In this document: piece by piece, positions 43,283 to 52,290 of the stretch | Numbering within the stretch: position 1 is the first letter of the stretch | Layout: every line of letters begins with the position of its first letter | Assembly (NCBI GenBank): GCA_900768045.1 | Contig: CAAGBL010000045.1 | Span: 1 to 64,000 of the forward strand | Length of the DNA: 64,000 bases | Direction: 5' to 3' | DNA from: an uncultured Alistipes sp. | GTDB lineage: Bacteria; Bacteroidota; Bacteroidia; Bacteroidales; Rikenellaceae | Notes under the pieces: model-generated | Database searches by the model: none | What the model saw: the letters and a program-made list of their open reading frames with translations, nothing else | What the model was told of the DNA's origin: nothing | Program-made: the position numbers and the translations under genes

Positions 43283-44746
43283 ATGGCTAATACTGAAAAA
43301 CGTGGCGGCTTCGGTGGTAAGCTCGCTGCAATTCTCGCCGCCGCAGGCTCGGCTATCGGCCTCGGCAATATTTGGCGATTCCCATATATCACTTCGGAGC
43401 ATGGTGGCGGTGCCTTCATTCTCATCTACTTGGGCTGTATCCTATTCTTGGGACTACCGCTCCTTATTGCGGAGTTTTCCGTAGGTCACAACTCGAAGTG
43501 CAACCCAATAGATGCCTTCTCGAAGATTCGCAAGGGTTGGGGCTGGCTTGGTGCTGCGGGCCTTATCTCGGTATTCCTTATCATGGGCTACTACTTTGTA
43601 ATCTCGGGCTGGACGCTCAACTATGCTATTGCCTCGGCAACAAACTCTATAGGTAGCGACTTTGGTGGTTTCTTCACGAACTTCACGACGGCTACATGGG
43701 CGCCACTCATCTTTACCTACATCTTCATCTTGCTCAACCACTTTATCATCATCGGTGGTGTGCAGGGCGGCATCGAGAAGGCGTCTAAGGTTATGATGCC
43801 ACTCTTGTTTGCTATTCTTGTTGTGTTGGCTATCTACTCGTTGTGGTTGCCTGAGGGCCGTGAGGCGTTGGTTAATGTCTTTACTCCCGACTTCTCGAAG
43901 GTCTCGGGTAAGACCTTCCTCGATGCTATGGGCCAGGCATTCTTCACGCTCTCGGTGGGTATGGGTGCAATGCTTATATATGGCTCATACTTTACAAAGG
44001 GCACTAAGATTGCGGGCTCAGCAATTAGCGTGGTGTCGCTCGATACGCTTGTGGCACTCACAGCCGCAGTCATCATCTTCTCGGCAGGTGTCGAGAACGA
44101 GAGCGGCATGCAGCTTGCGTTTGTTGCTATGCCTAAGGTATTCTCTGCAATGCCTTTTGGCAACTTCTGGGCTATGCTCTTCTTTTTGCTCTTGGGCCTT
44201 GCTGCCTTGTCCTCAACTATATCTATGCACGAGGCTGTGACGACCTACTTCGTTGAGAAGCGAGGCATGTCACGCTCGAAGGGCGCTCTTATCGTGACTA
44301 TTGGCGCAATGCTTTTAGCTACAGCGGCGTCATTGTCGCTCGGCGACTGGAGCGAGTATAAGGTTGCAGGCATGAACCTCTTTGCTCTGCTCGACAACTT
44401 TACAGCTATTGTCATGCTACCACTCCTCGGTATCTTCACAGCAATCTTTGTGGGCTGGATATGGAAGAAGGAGGATATGCGAGCCGAGCTTACGGCAGAG
44501 GGAGGTGTGGACAAGGCTACATATCCTGTTATCCGCTTCCTCTTGCGCTGGGTGTGCCCCGTGTTGGTAAGCGTGGTATTCATCTTTGGCATTATGGACT
44601 TTGCTAAGAGCCTTGCAAAGCCTGAGGTGGAGCCAGAGCCTAAGACCGAAGAGGTTGGACTCAAGGTTATGGGCGTTGACGAGAACATCTCTATCTCGAC
44701 AGAGCCTATCGAGCATGTCGTTATCAGTGTTGTAGAAACCGAATAA
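43283..44746 (+). CDS. Sodium-dependent transporter (NSS/SNF family)
   Basis: 487 aa with about 12 helices. The N-terminal AAAGSAIGLGNIWRFPYI and GGGAFILIYLGC are the NSS signature (sodium and substrate site of TM1). Further helices include MLIYGSYFTKGTKIAGSA. It lacks clear substrate hints; bacterial members move amino acids. A C-terminal tail of about 45 residues is acidic and cytosolic. It lies 4 bp after folB. Confidence 0.92.
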   Translation: MANTEKRGGFGGKLAAILAAAGSAIGLGNIWRFPYITSEHGGGAFILIYLGCILFLGLPLLIAEFSVGHNSKCNPIDAFSKIRKGWGWLGAAGLISVFLIMGYYFVISGWTLNYAIASATNSIGSDFGGFFTNFTTATWAPLIFTYIFILLNHFIIIGGVQGGIEKASKVMMPLLFAILVVLAIYSLWLPEGREALVNVFTPDFSKVSGKTFLDAMGQAFFTLSVGMGAMLIYGSYFTKGTKIAGSAISVVSLDTLVALTAAVIIFSAGVENESGMQLAFVAMPKVFSAMPFGNFWAMLFFLLLGLAALSSTISMHEAVTTYFVEKRGMSRSKGALIVTIGAMLLATAASLSLGDWSEYKVAGMNLFALLDNFTAIVMLPLLGIFTAIFVGWIWKKEDMRAELTAEGGVDKATYPVIRFLLRWVCPVLVSVVFIFGIMDFAKSLAKPEVEPEPKTEEVGLKVMGVDENISISTEPIEHVVISVVETE

Positions 44747-44774
44747 AAACTAATATAACAAACTGTAGAAAATT

Positions 44775-46388
44775 ATGGCAGACTTTATCTACCAGGAGCC
44801 GTTTCCTATCCAGGAGGATAAGACGGAGTATCGTCTTTTGACGAAGGACTATGTTAAGGTTGTCGAGTGTGATGGCCGCAAGATTTTGAAGGTTGATCCT
44901 AAGGGCCTTGAGCTCTTGGCTAAGGAGGCATATGCAGATGTATCGTTCTACCTTCGTGCATCACACCTCCAGAAGTTGGCTAACATTCTCGAGGATGCGG
45001 AGGCTACCGACAATGATAAGTTCGTGGCATATACTATGCTTATGAACCAGTGCGTAGCTGCTGAGGGCGAGTTGCCAACATGCCAGGATACAGGTACAGC
45101 AATCTGTATCGGTCATAAGGGCGAGGACGTATATACTGGTGCTAACGATGCTGAGTGCATCTCACGAGGTGTCTACGAGACTTATAAGGAGCGTAACCTT
45201 CGCTACTCACAGGTTGTGCCTTTCACAATGACTGAGGAGAAGAACTCAGCGACCAACCTTCCAGCGCAGATAGACATCTACGCAGGTCACCCAGGCATGG
45301 AGTACGAGTTCTTGTTCATCACTAAGGGTGGTGGCTCAGCAAATAAGACCTTCCTCTATCAGCAGACTAAGGCCTTGCTTAACGAGAAGTCACTCACTGA
45401 GTTCATCAAGAAGCATATCTTGGATCTCGGCACATCGGCTTGTCCTCCATACCACCTCGCACTCTGCATCGGCGGTACATCGGCAGAGATGTGTCTCTCA
45501 ACAGTGAAGAAGGCATCGGCAGGATATCTCGACGAGCTACCAACATCTGGTAACGAGGGTGGTCGTTGCTTCCGTGACTTGGAGTGGGAGGCTAAGGTGC
45601 AGAAGATTTGCCAGGAGATTGGCCTCGGCGCTCAGTTCGGTGGTAAGTACTACGTTCACGACGTACGTGTTATCCGTGCTCCACGCCACGCTGCATCATG
45701 CCCAGTGGCTATCGGCGTAAGCTGCTCTGCAGACCGTAACATCAAGGCTAAGATTACCCCAGAGGGTATCTTCCTCGAGCAGTTGGAGAAGAACCCAGCA
45801 CGCTTCCTTCCTGCCCAGGCTCCAGCAATGTCGCCAGCAGTAGATATCGACCTTGACGAGGGTATGGATAAGGTTCGTGAGATTTTGTCGAAGTATCCTA
45901 TCAAGACACGTCTTAACCTTAAGGGTACGTTGGTTGTTGCTCGTGATATCGCTCACGCACGCATCAAGCAGATGCTTGACGAGGGTAAGCCTATGCCTGA
46001 ATACTTCAAGAATCACCCTGTATACTATGCAGGCCCTGCTAAGACTCCTCAGGGCATGGCTTCAGGCTCATTTGGCCCTACTACAGCGGGCCGTATGGAC
46101 TCTTATGTCGACCTCTTCCAGAAGGCTGGTGGCTCAATGGTAATGGTGGCTAAGGGTAACCGCTCACAGCAGGTAACCGACGCATGTAAGAATAACGGTG
46201 GCTTCTACCTCGGCTCTATCGGTGGCCCTGCAGCTATCCTCGCTAAGAACTCAATCAAGAAGGTTGAGGTTGTTGACTTCGAGGAGCTCGGCATGGAGGC
46301 AGTACGTAAGATTTACGTTGAGAACTTCCCTGCCTTCATCATCGTTGATGATAAGGGTAATGATTTCTTTGCTGACTTCGCACATTAA
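44775..46388 (+). CDS. Fumarate hydratase, class I (Fe-S)
   Basis: 537 aa, homologous to FumA/FumB. Seen are LPTCQDTGTAICIGHKGEDVYTG, ITKGGGSANKTFLYQQTKALLN, LGTSACPPYHLALCIGGTSAE and GRMDSYVDLFQKAGGSMVMVAKGNRS. The oxygen-sensitive [4Fe-4S] enzyme hydrates fumarate to malate, consistent with an anaerobic fumarate-reducing gut bacterium. Its TAA stop is the first base of the triple palindrome array. Confidence 0.95.
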   Translation: MADFIYQEPFPIQEDKTEYRLLTKDYVKVVECDGRKILKVDPKGLELLAKEAYADVSFYLRASHLQKLANILEDAEATDNDKFVAYTMLMNQCVAAEGELPTCQDTGTAICIGHKGEDVYTGANDAECISRGVYETYKERNLRYSQVVPFTMTEEKNSATNLPAQIDIYAGHPGMEYEFLFITKGGGSANKTFLYQQTKALLNEKSLTEFIKKHILDLGTSACPPYHLALCIGGTSAEMCLSTVKKASAGYLDELPTSGNEGGRCFRDLEWEAKVQKICQEIGLGAQFGGKYYVHDVRVIRAPRHAASCPVAIGVSCSADRNIKAKITPEGIFLEQLEKNPARFLPAQAPAMSPAVDIDLDEGMDKVREILSKYPIKTRLNLKGTLVVARDIAHARIKQMLDEGKPMPEYFKNHPVYYAGPAKTPQGMASGSFGPTTAGRMDSYVDLFQKAGGSMVMVAKGNRSQQVTDACKNNGGFYLGSIGGPAAILAKNSIKKVEVVDFEELGMEAVRKIYVENFPAFIIVDDKGNDFFADFAH

Positions 46389-46765
46389 AATTGTATAGAG
46401 GGGTTATTTCGGCGTCTTGCTTGAGTGTGAAATCCTCACATACGTCAAGTATGCTGCGGTTTCACACTCGGCGACAATCCACCAAACTAACCCCACTCTC
46501 CAATTTTAATATACGGGAGTATAGCGGGTTTATTTCGGCGTTTGGCTTGTCGGCGACATCCTCACATACGTCAAGTATGCTGTGGTTTCACACTCGGCGA
46601 CAATCCACCAAACTAACCCCACTCTCCAATTTTAATTGTTGTGAGGGTAGCGAGGTTATTTCGAGGTGTTGCTTGTGAGCGAAATCCTCACATACGTTAA
46701 GTATGCTGCGGTTTCACACTCGGCGACAATCCACCAAACTAACCCTCACTCCCCGTTTTAATCAT
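46386..46765. repeat. Three tandem branched palindromes (starts at stop codon)
   Basis: Units at about 46386-46510, 46511-46632 and 46632-46765. The outer stem is AAAATTG...AGAGGGGTTA with TAACCCC...CAATTTT. The inner stem GAGTGTGAAA/TTTCACACTC appears in unit 1 and changes in the 5' arms of units 2 and 3. Each is capped by CATAC-GTCAA-GTATG (46439-46453; 46565-46579; 46691-46705 with loop GTTAA). The 3' arms of the three units are nearly identical while the 5' arms differ, as after repeated copying of one side. The first unit begins with the fumarase stop codon. Confidence 0.9.
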
Positions 46766-46774
46766 ACGGGAAGG

Positions 46775-46858
46775 GAAATTAGTGAATTTAAGGAACATAG
46801 GGATTTAGGGGGTGTGGCTCCCTAAATTCCTTAGTTTCCTTAAAATCCTTAACTTCAC
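46775..46858. repeat. Nine-nucleotide-period palindromic array D
   Basis: Units GAAATTAGT, GAATTTAAG, GAACATAGG, GATTTAGGG, a centre, then TAAATTCCT, TAGTTTCCT, TAAAATCCT, TAACTTCAC. It lies between the triple palindrome and batD. No gene is seen in 46389-46948 apart from these repeats. Confidence 0.85.
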
Positions 46859-46948
46859 CAATAGACTTCGACCATGGCTACTATCACACCATGGCAACAA
46901 TAAAACGCCATGCCGAGGCGTTAAACAAATATCGGGAATTTAACAAAT

Positions 46949-48805
46949 ATGGAGATAAAACGAATCTTTATTTTGCGATTTGCGCTACTCTTCGTTGCGC
47001 TCTTTTCGTCGGTGCAACTATGGGCACAGGTAAGCTTCAAGGCCGAAGCTCCGCTGCTTGTATCCACCACTGAGCGCATTCAGGTTAAGTTTAGCGTCAA
47101 CAAAGAGCCTGATGGCGACAATACGTTTAAGTACCCTTCGTTCGAGGGCTTTACGGTAATAGCTGGCCCTGCTGTATCAACAGGTATGGAGATGCAGTGG
47201 GTAAATGGCCACCAAACAACGAACTACAGCCGCACATACACCTTCCTGCTTGTGCCTAACGCAGCAGGTAAGTTTAAGATTGACTCTGCGTCAATCGATG
47301 TTGAGGGCAAGACATATAAGACACAACCTTTACTCATCGAGGTTATTGATGAGGGGGCACCACATAGCGGTAAGCCCTCGCAGCAGCAACAGCAGCACTC
47401 TGCACAGCGAGTAGATAAGAGTGCAGAGGCGAGTGTTGGCCGTGACGACATCTTCTTGGTGTTGAATATCTCGGATAAGGATGTCTACAAGGGTGAGGCT
47501 GTGCGAGCTACGCTCTTGCTTTACACACGTGTAGGATACCCCGATATTCAGTCGTTCAACATGCCTACGTTCAACGACTTCTGGACTCAGGAGCTGCCTG
47601 CTCGTGGCGAGCAGTCACGTGCCGAGCACAATGGCCGCATATATGAGACATACAAGCTCACAGAGCACATAATAGCGCCACAGCGCACGGGCAAGCTGAC
47701 AATCACGCCAGCAGAACTTAATGTTGGCGTGCGTGTTGTCACGCAGAGTAATAGCGGCAGCATCTTCCATAGTGGTCGCCAGGTTCAGTATGTAAATCGT
47801 GTGCTTCGCTCCGCTCCCGTAACAATCAACGTCAAAGATTTTCCGTCAAATGCCCCCGCATCGTTTAATGGCGCTGTGGGTAAGTTCTCGATGACAAGCA
47901 AGGCCCCTGAAGCAACGATGAGCGCTAACACGTCGAACGAAATCACCTTGACAATATCGGGTAGTGGCAACCTTAAGTTTGTCACAGCGCCTACTATAAG
48001 CCTGCCCGACTCCTTTGAGCTTTACGATACTAAGGTGGCGGATAATGTTCGCACCTCGGCGGCAGGAGCTTCGGGAAGTATAACATATACCTATCCCTTT
48101 GTTGCACGTGCAGCGGGCGAGTTTGTAATCGAGCCTCTTGTTTTCACATACTTCGACCTTGCCACAAAGCAATATAAGAGCATTGCTACGGAGCGCTACG
48201 TCATTACCGTTACCGATGATGGCTCGGCTGTGGCAAAGAGCGCTGATAGCTCACGTGGCTATGCCGAGTATGGTGGTCGCATGAAGCAACTCGACAGAGA
48301 TATTCGATTTATACACACCGACGAGCTTCAGCTTAGCACATCACCTATCTTTGTGCTCTCGCCAGCATATTGGCTTGTTATAGTCGTTATTATAGCAATA
48401 TTTATTGTTGTATACCATCTTATGCGTAAGCGCATACGTCAGAATCGCAATGTTGTGGCTCGCCGCATGCGTCAGGCCGATAAGGTTGCAGTGCAGCGTC
48501 TACGCCTTGCTGAGCGCTCTATGCATGAGGGTAATCGCCATGCATTTTATGAGGAGATGCTACGTGCGATGTGGGGATATATCAGCGATAAGTTTAATAT
48601 TCCAGTGTCGAACCTTACAAAGGAGACTATTCGTGAGGAGTTGTATCGTCGTGGAGTGTTAGCTGCCGATGTCGAGCAGTTCTGCCAGATTATCTCTCGC
48701 TCCGATGAGGCGCAGTATGCCCCATCTACCGAGAGCGACATGGGCGAAGTATATGCCGATGCTGTGGCAGTAATTTCTAAGATTGAGTCGATAGTAAAGC
48801 GTTAA
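46949..48805 (+). CDS. batD: BatD-like membrane protein
   Basis: 618 aa with a signal peptide ending LWAQ. Several Ig-like beta domains (VSFKAEAPLLVSTTERIQVKFSVN; GNLKFVTAPTISLPDSFELYD; GSITYTYPFVARAAGEFVIEPLVFTYFD), then one membrane helix (about 470-490, YWLVIVVIIAIFIVVYHLM) and a cytosolic tail. This is the BatD 'oxygen tolerance' family. Only batD and batE are present here; batA/batB and the MoxR ATPase are not in the window. The stress role claimed for Bat proteins is debated. Confidence 0.9.
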   Translation: MEIKRIFILRFALLFVALFSSVQLWAQVSFKAEAPLLVSTTERIQVKFSVNKEPDGDNTFKYPSFEGFTVIAGPAVSTGMEMQWVNGHQTTNYSRTYTFLLVPNAAGKFKIDSASIDVEGKTYKTQPLLIEVIDEGAPHSGKPSQQQQQHSAQRVDKSAEASVGRDDIFLVLNISDKDVYKGEAVRATLLLYTRVGYPDIQSFNMPTFNDFWTQELPARGEQSRAEHNGRIYETYKLTEHIIAPQRTGKLTITPAELNVGVRVVTQSNSGSIFHSGRQVQYVNRVLRSAPVTINVKDFPSNAPASFNGAVGKFSMTSKAPEATMSANTSNEITLTISGSGNLKFVTAPTISLPDSFELYDTKVADNVRTSAAGASGSITYTYPFVARAAGEFVIEPLVFTYFDLATKQYKSIATERYVITVTDDGSAVAKSADSSRGYAEYGGRMKQLDRDIRFIHTDELQLSTSPIFVLSPAYWLVIVVIIAIFIVVYHLMRKRIRQNRNVVARRMRQADKVAVQRLRLAERSMHEGNRHAFYEEMLRAMWGYISDKFNIPVSNLTKETIREELYRRGVLAADVEQFCQIISRSDEAQYAPSTESDMGEVYADAVAVISKIESIVKR

Positions 48806-48808
48806 ACA

Positions 48809-49627
48809 ATGAAGATTATTGTTAATATAGTAAAGGTATTTATATTGGCTGTTGCCACTATCAGCTCGTGTAGCGTCTATGCTAATGAGAGCGCTCGCGA
48901 GGCGCAAACAGAGTGGCAGCGAGCACTGGATGCCTACTCTGCCAAGGAGTATGATGAGGCTAAGGCTGCATTCGAGAAGGTTCAAGCAATGGGTTATGCC
49001 TCTGCCGACCTCTACTATAACCTTGGAAATGTCTATTTCAAGCTAGGACAGCAGCATGCCGAGCGTCCCTATGCCAATGGAGAGCTTGGACGTGCTATAC
49101 TCAACTATCGTCGTGCCCTGAAGCTCGACCCAACGATGGAGGACGCTCGCTACAACCTCGACATTGCGCACGACCATACCAACGATGCTGAGGCAATGCC
49201 TCTTGGCGTTATGGGCTCTATGTGGTCGGCACTTCGAGGTGTCATGACAGCAAATGGCTGGGTGTGGACCTCGATAGCATCTCTTGTCGTGGCACTCGCA
49301 ATGATGATGTTGTACCTCTTGTCGACAATCGTTGCACTCCGCAAGACAGCCTTCTTCGTGTCGATATCCCTGTTAGCTATCTTTGTGCTCAGCACGGCCC
49401 TTGCTATCTCGCAGCGTAGGGTGTTTGAGCAGTCGACAGATGCTGTTATACTATGTAATGATGTTACCTCGGTGCATGCGTCGCCCGATAATGTCTCAAA
49501 GGTTATTCGTCAGCCATCGCAGGGTGTCTCAGTGCAGATACTACGCACCTTTGGCGATTGGACCGAGATAGAGTTCGTTGATGGCGAGAAGGGGTGGATA
49601 CCATCAAAATCTGTTGAGCGTGTGTAG
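48809..49627 (+). CDS. batE: BatE-like TPR and SH3 protein
   Basis: 272 aa. Signal peptide, then TPR repeats (ADLYYNLGNVYFKLGQQ; ELGRAILNYRRALKLDPTMEDARYNLDIA), two membrane helices (about 150-200), and a C-terminal SH3 domain (CNDVTSVHASPDNVSKVI, then FGDWTEIEFVDGEKGWIP). Overall order fits BatE. It is 3 bp from batD and 3 bp from recR, so all three probably share an mRNA. Confidence 0.85.
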   Translation: MKIIVNIVKVFILAVATISSCSVYANESAREAQTEWQRALDAYSAKEYDEAKAAFEKVQAMGYASADLYYNLGNVYFKLGQQHAERPYANGELGRAILNYRRALKLDPTMEDARYNLDIAHDHTNDAEAMPLGVMGSMWSALRGVMTANGWVWTSIASLVVALAMMMLYLLSTIVALRKTAFFVSISLLAIFVLSTALAISQRRVFEQSTDAVILCNDVTSVHASPDNVSKVIRQPSQGVSVQILRTFGDWTEIEFVDGEKGWIPSKSVERV

Positions 49628-49630
49628 CCT

Positions 49631-50224
49631 ATGTCAAAGCTTTTAGATAACGTATGCTCTGAGCTTCAGCGACTTCCAGGTATTGGTCGTCGTACAGCCT
49701 TGCGCCTTGCCATGCACCTCCTAAAGATGGATGCCGAGGTTGTTGACTCCCTTTCTGAGAGCATTGCTCGCTTCCGTCACGACATACGCCACTGCCAGAG
49801 CTGTAACAACCTCTCGGACGAGGCGCTATGCCCTATATGTAGCGATGAGCGTCGTGACCGCTCAACGATATGTATCGTCGAGCAGGTTGCCGACCTTATG
49901 TCTATCGAGAATACGGGGCAGTACCACGGCATGTATCATGTCTTGGGTGGTGTTATCTCGCCTATGCAGGGCATCGGCCCCTCAGATCTTAAGATTGACC
50001 TTTTGTGCGATAAACTCCTTTCGGGAGAGATACGTGAGGTTATTGTAGCTATATCGACATCTGTCGAGGGCGAGACCACACTCTTCTATCTTCAAAACCG
50101 ACTCAAGGCTTTCCCTGGCGTTAAGGTTACTACTATTGCTCGTGGTATCGGCTTTGGCGACGAGCTTGAGTATGTCGACGAGCTAACGATTACGCATGCG
50201 TTGATGAATCGCCGAGAGTTGTAA
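49631..50224 (+). CDS. recR: Recombination protein RecR
   Basis: 197 aa. Helix-hairpin-helix (LQRLPGIGRRTALRLAMHLL), a C4 zinc finger (CQSCNNLSDEALCPIC), and a Toprim core (ICIVEQVADLMSIENTGQYHGMYHVLGG; EVIVAISTSVEGETT). It acts with RecO and RecF at DNA gaps. Confidence 0.95.
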   Translation: MSKLLDNVCSELQRLPGIGRRTALRLAMHLLKMDAEVVDSLSESIARFRHDIRHCQSCNNLSDEALCPICSDERRDRSTICIVEQVADLMSIENTGQYHGMYHVLGGVISPMQGIGPSDLKIDLLCDKLLSGEIREVIVAISTSVEGETTLFYLQNRLKAFPGVKVTTIARGIGFGDELEYVDELTITHALMNRREL

Positions 50225-50242
50225 TCTGTAGCGAATATAGTT

Positions 50243-50278
50243 AGAGGGGAGCTGAGTTACTCAGCTCCCCTCTCTCTT
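50243..50278 (+). terminator. Terminator of the batD-batE-recR unit
   Basis: AGAGGGGAGCTGAG, loop TTA, CTCAGCTCCCCTCT (perfect 14 bp stem), then a T/C-rich run. It lies 19 bp after recR. Confidence 0.88.
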
Positions 50279-50393
50279 TGCCAGCCTGTCCTCTAATCTT
50301 CTGATTTATCTCAACATGATAAATAGACTGAAGGCGACGACACAAGGCAACAAACTTTGAATCACCCGCAGATGCGCCCTTATCCTGGTAAAG

Positions 50394-50527
50394 AATTTGT
50401 TGTTAGAAGGGGTTAGGCTTGGTCTATCGCAAAAGAAGATCCCCTCGGGATAGTACTTTGACGTACAGCCCGAGGGGTCTTACTTTTAGTGATGGGCCGA
50501 GAATGACCCCTTCTAACAACAAATTTA
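50394..50527. repeat. Branched palindrome, copy 4 (reverse; starts at recJ stop)
   Basis: Read on the minus strand it starts at the recJ TAA (50527-50525) with TAAATTTGTTGTTAGAAGGG and is nearly identical to copy 1. The outer stem is perfect over AATTTGTTGTTAGAAGGGG. The centre CCCCTCGGG/CCCGAGGGG is capped by GTAC-GTCAAA-GTAC on the minus strand (50466-50453). The loop differs from copy 1 (TATTT) while both stems are identical. Confidence 0.9.
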
Positions 50528-52285
50528 GCGCTCTGGCTTAATATCCTTCACACGAAGCTGTCGTGATACCGTGCCACGATAGTGGTTCTCAACAATCTGG
50601 TAGCAGACAGCCACTGGCTTGCCAGCACGCACCCACTCGTAGTGTGTAGGCTGCTGGAAGGCGATAGCTGGGATTGTCGTATGAGGCTTCTGTCGCTGCA
50701 TGAGATCCATGCGCAAGTGGTCGCACTCGACACCCACAAGCTTAGCGTCGCCACGGTTGCTGGCACCACGTGTCATAAACACAGGAGCACTATTTCCTGG
50801 GCCAAAAGGCTGGAACGAGTTGAGCTGGCGGTGGAAGTCGTCGGTAATATCCGAGAACAGTAGCTCACTATCGATATCTACCTGAGGCACAAGAATACTT
50901 GGGTCAATATTCTTCTCAACGTAGTCGTTGAAGCGCTTAGTAAATGCCTCGACATTCTCCTCGCGCATAGTGAGACCGGCAGCGTACATGTGTCCACCGA
51001 AGTTCTCCAACAAGTCGGAGCACGACTCAACAGCCTGATATAGGTCGAAGCCGACAACAGAGCGTGCCGAGCCCGTAACAAAGCCATTCGACTTAGTGAG
51101 CACCACCGTAGGACGGTAGTAGGTCTCGATAAGGCGTGATGCCACGATACCCACGATGCCCTTCATCCACTTAGGATTGTAGATTACCGTGCTCTTGCGT
51201 GCCTTGAGCTCAGGATTTGCCTCGACGTAGTCGTGCGCCTCCTGCGTAACATTTCTGTCGATGCTCTTGCGGTCCTGGTTATACGAGTCGATAACCTCGC
51301 CGAACTTCGTGGCCTCATGCTCGTTACCCTCGATAAGAAGGCTCACGGCAGCATGACCGCCAGAAGGTGCAGCATTCTCGTCGTCCTCGTCCATGCGCAT
51401 ACGTCCTGCGGCATTGATGCGAGGGCCAATCTTAAACACGATGTCGTCGATAGTGATGTTGTGTCCCTCCAAACCACAAATCTTGATGATGGAGAGCAAG
51501 CCCTTCGACGGTGTCGAGTTAAGTCTCTTAAGTCCGTAGTATGCCAAAATGCGGTTCTCGTCCACAAGAGGCACGATGTCGGAGGCGATGCTCACAACCA
51601 ACAAGTCCAAGAGATGCTCGATCTCACGGAAAGGAATGCGATTGCGTCGTGCATAAGCCTCGACGAGTTTAAAACCAACGCCACAGCCCGACAACTCATC
51701 GAAAGGATAGTTGCAGTCGGGACGCTTGGGGTCCAATACAGCCACTGCCTGAGGAATCTCCTCGGCAGGTAAATGGTGGTCGCAGATGATGAAATCTACG
51801 CCCTTTTGCTTGGCATAGGCCACCTTCTCCACAGCTTTAATGCCGCAGTCCAAGGCGATGACCAGCGTTACGCCCTTACGTACAGCATGGTCGATGCTTC
51901 GGATTGATATGCCATATCCATCGACATATCGGTCTGGAATGTAGAACGACAAATTCTTGTGTCCTATCTGGCTTAAGAACTTGTAAACCAGCGAAACGGC
52001 TGTTGTTCCATCTACGTCGTAGTCGCCATAGATCATTACCTTTTCGCCCGCCTTCACAGCCTTCTCGATACGCTCCACTGCCTTGTCCATGTCCTTCATC
52101 AGGAAGGGATCGTGCAAGTCTCGGAGCGATGGCGAGAAGAATTTCTTTGCCTTCTCCACGGTGTCTATGCCCCTCTGAACTAGCAGGTTGGTCAAGACTG
52201 GCGACATACCCAGGTGTGAAGCCAACGACTCCACCACCGAGCGCTCGCCCTGCGGCTTGACAACCCATCTTTTCTCTATGGGCAT
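50525..52285 (-). CDS. recJ: Single-stranded-DNA-specific exonuclease RecJ
   Basis: 586 aa. DHH-family motifs IYGDYDVDGTTAVSLVYKF, VIALDCGIK, IICDHHLPAEE (DHH), and a DHHA1 domain (KGIVGIVASRLIETYYRPTVVLT; GHMYAAGLTMREENV), then an OB domain. A 5'-3' single-strand exonuclease in recombination and mismatch repair. The third gene of the lipA-lipB-recJ run, 5 bp after lipB. Confidence 0.95.
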   Translation of the reverse strand: MPIEKRWVVKPQGERSVVESLASHLGMSPVLTNLLVQRGIDTVEKAKKFFSPSLRDLHDPFLMKDMDKAVERIEKAVKAGEKVMIYGDYDVDGTTAVSLVYKFLSQIGHKNLSFYIPDRYVDGYGISIRSIDHAVRKGVTLVIALDCGIKAVEKVAYAKQKGVDFIICDHHLPAEEIPQAVAVLDPKRPDCNYPFDELSGCGVGFKLVEAYARRNRIPFREIEHLLDLLVVSIASDIVPLVDENRILAYYGLKRLNSTPSKGLLSIIKICGLEGHNITIDDIVFKIGPRINAAGRMRMDEDDENAAPSGGHAAVSLLIEGNEHEATKFGEVIDSYNQDRKSIDRNVTQEAHDYVEANPELKARKSTVIYNPKWMKGIVGIVASRLIETYYRPTVVLTKSNGFVTGSARSVVGFDLYQAVESCSDLLENFGGHMYAAGLTMREENVEAFTKRFNDYVEKNIDPSILVPQVDIDSELLFSDITDDFHRQLNSFQPFGPGNSAPVFMTRGASNRGDAKLVGVECDHLRMDLMQRQKPHTTIPAIAFQQPTHYEWVRAGKPVAVCYQIVENHYRGTVSRQLRVKDIKPER

Positions 52286-52290
52286 AATAA

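Noticed and set aside
46386..46765. CRISPR-like or coding tandem repeat
   Set aside because: Three units of about 120 bp are each a palindrome; short ORFs through them are by-products of low stop density.
51904..52260. Plus-strand ORF inside recJ
   Set aside because: Antisense shadow of a conserved gene, with no similarity or initiation signal.
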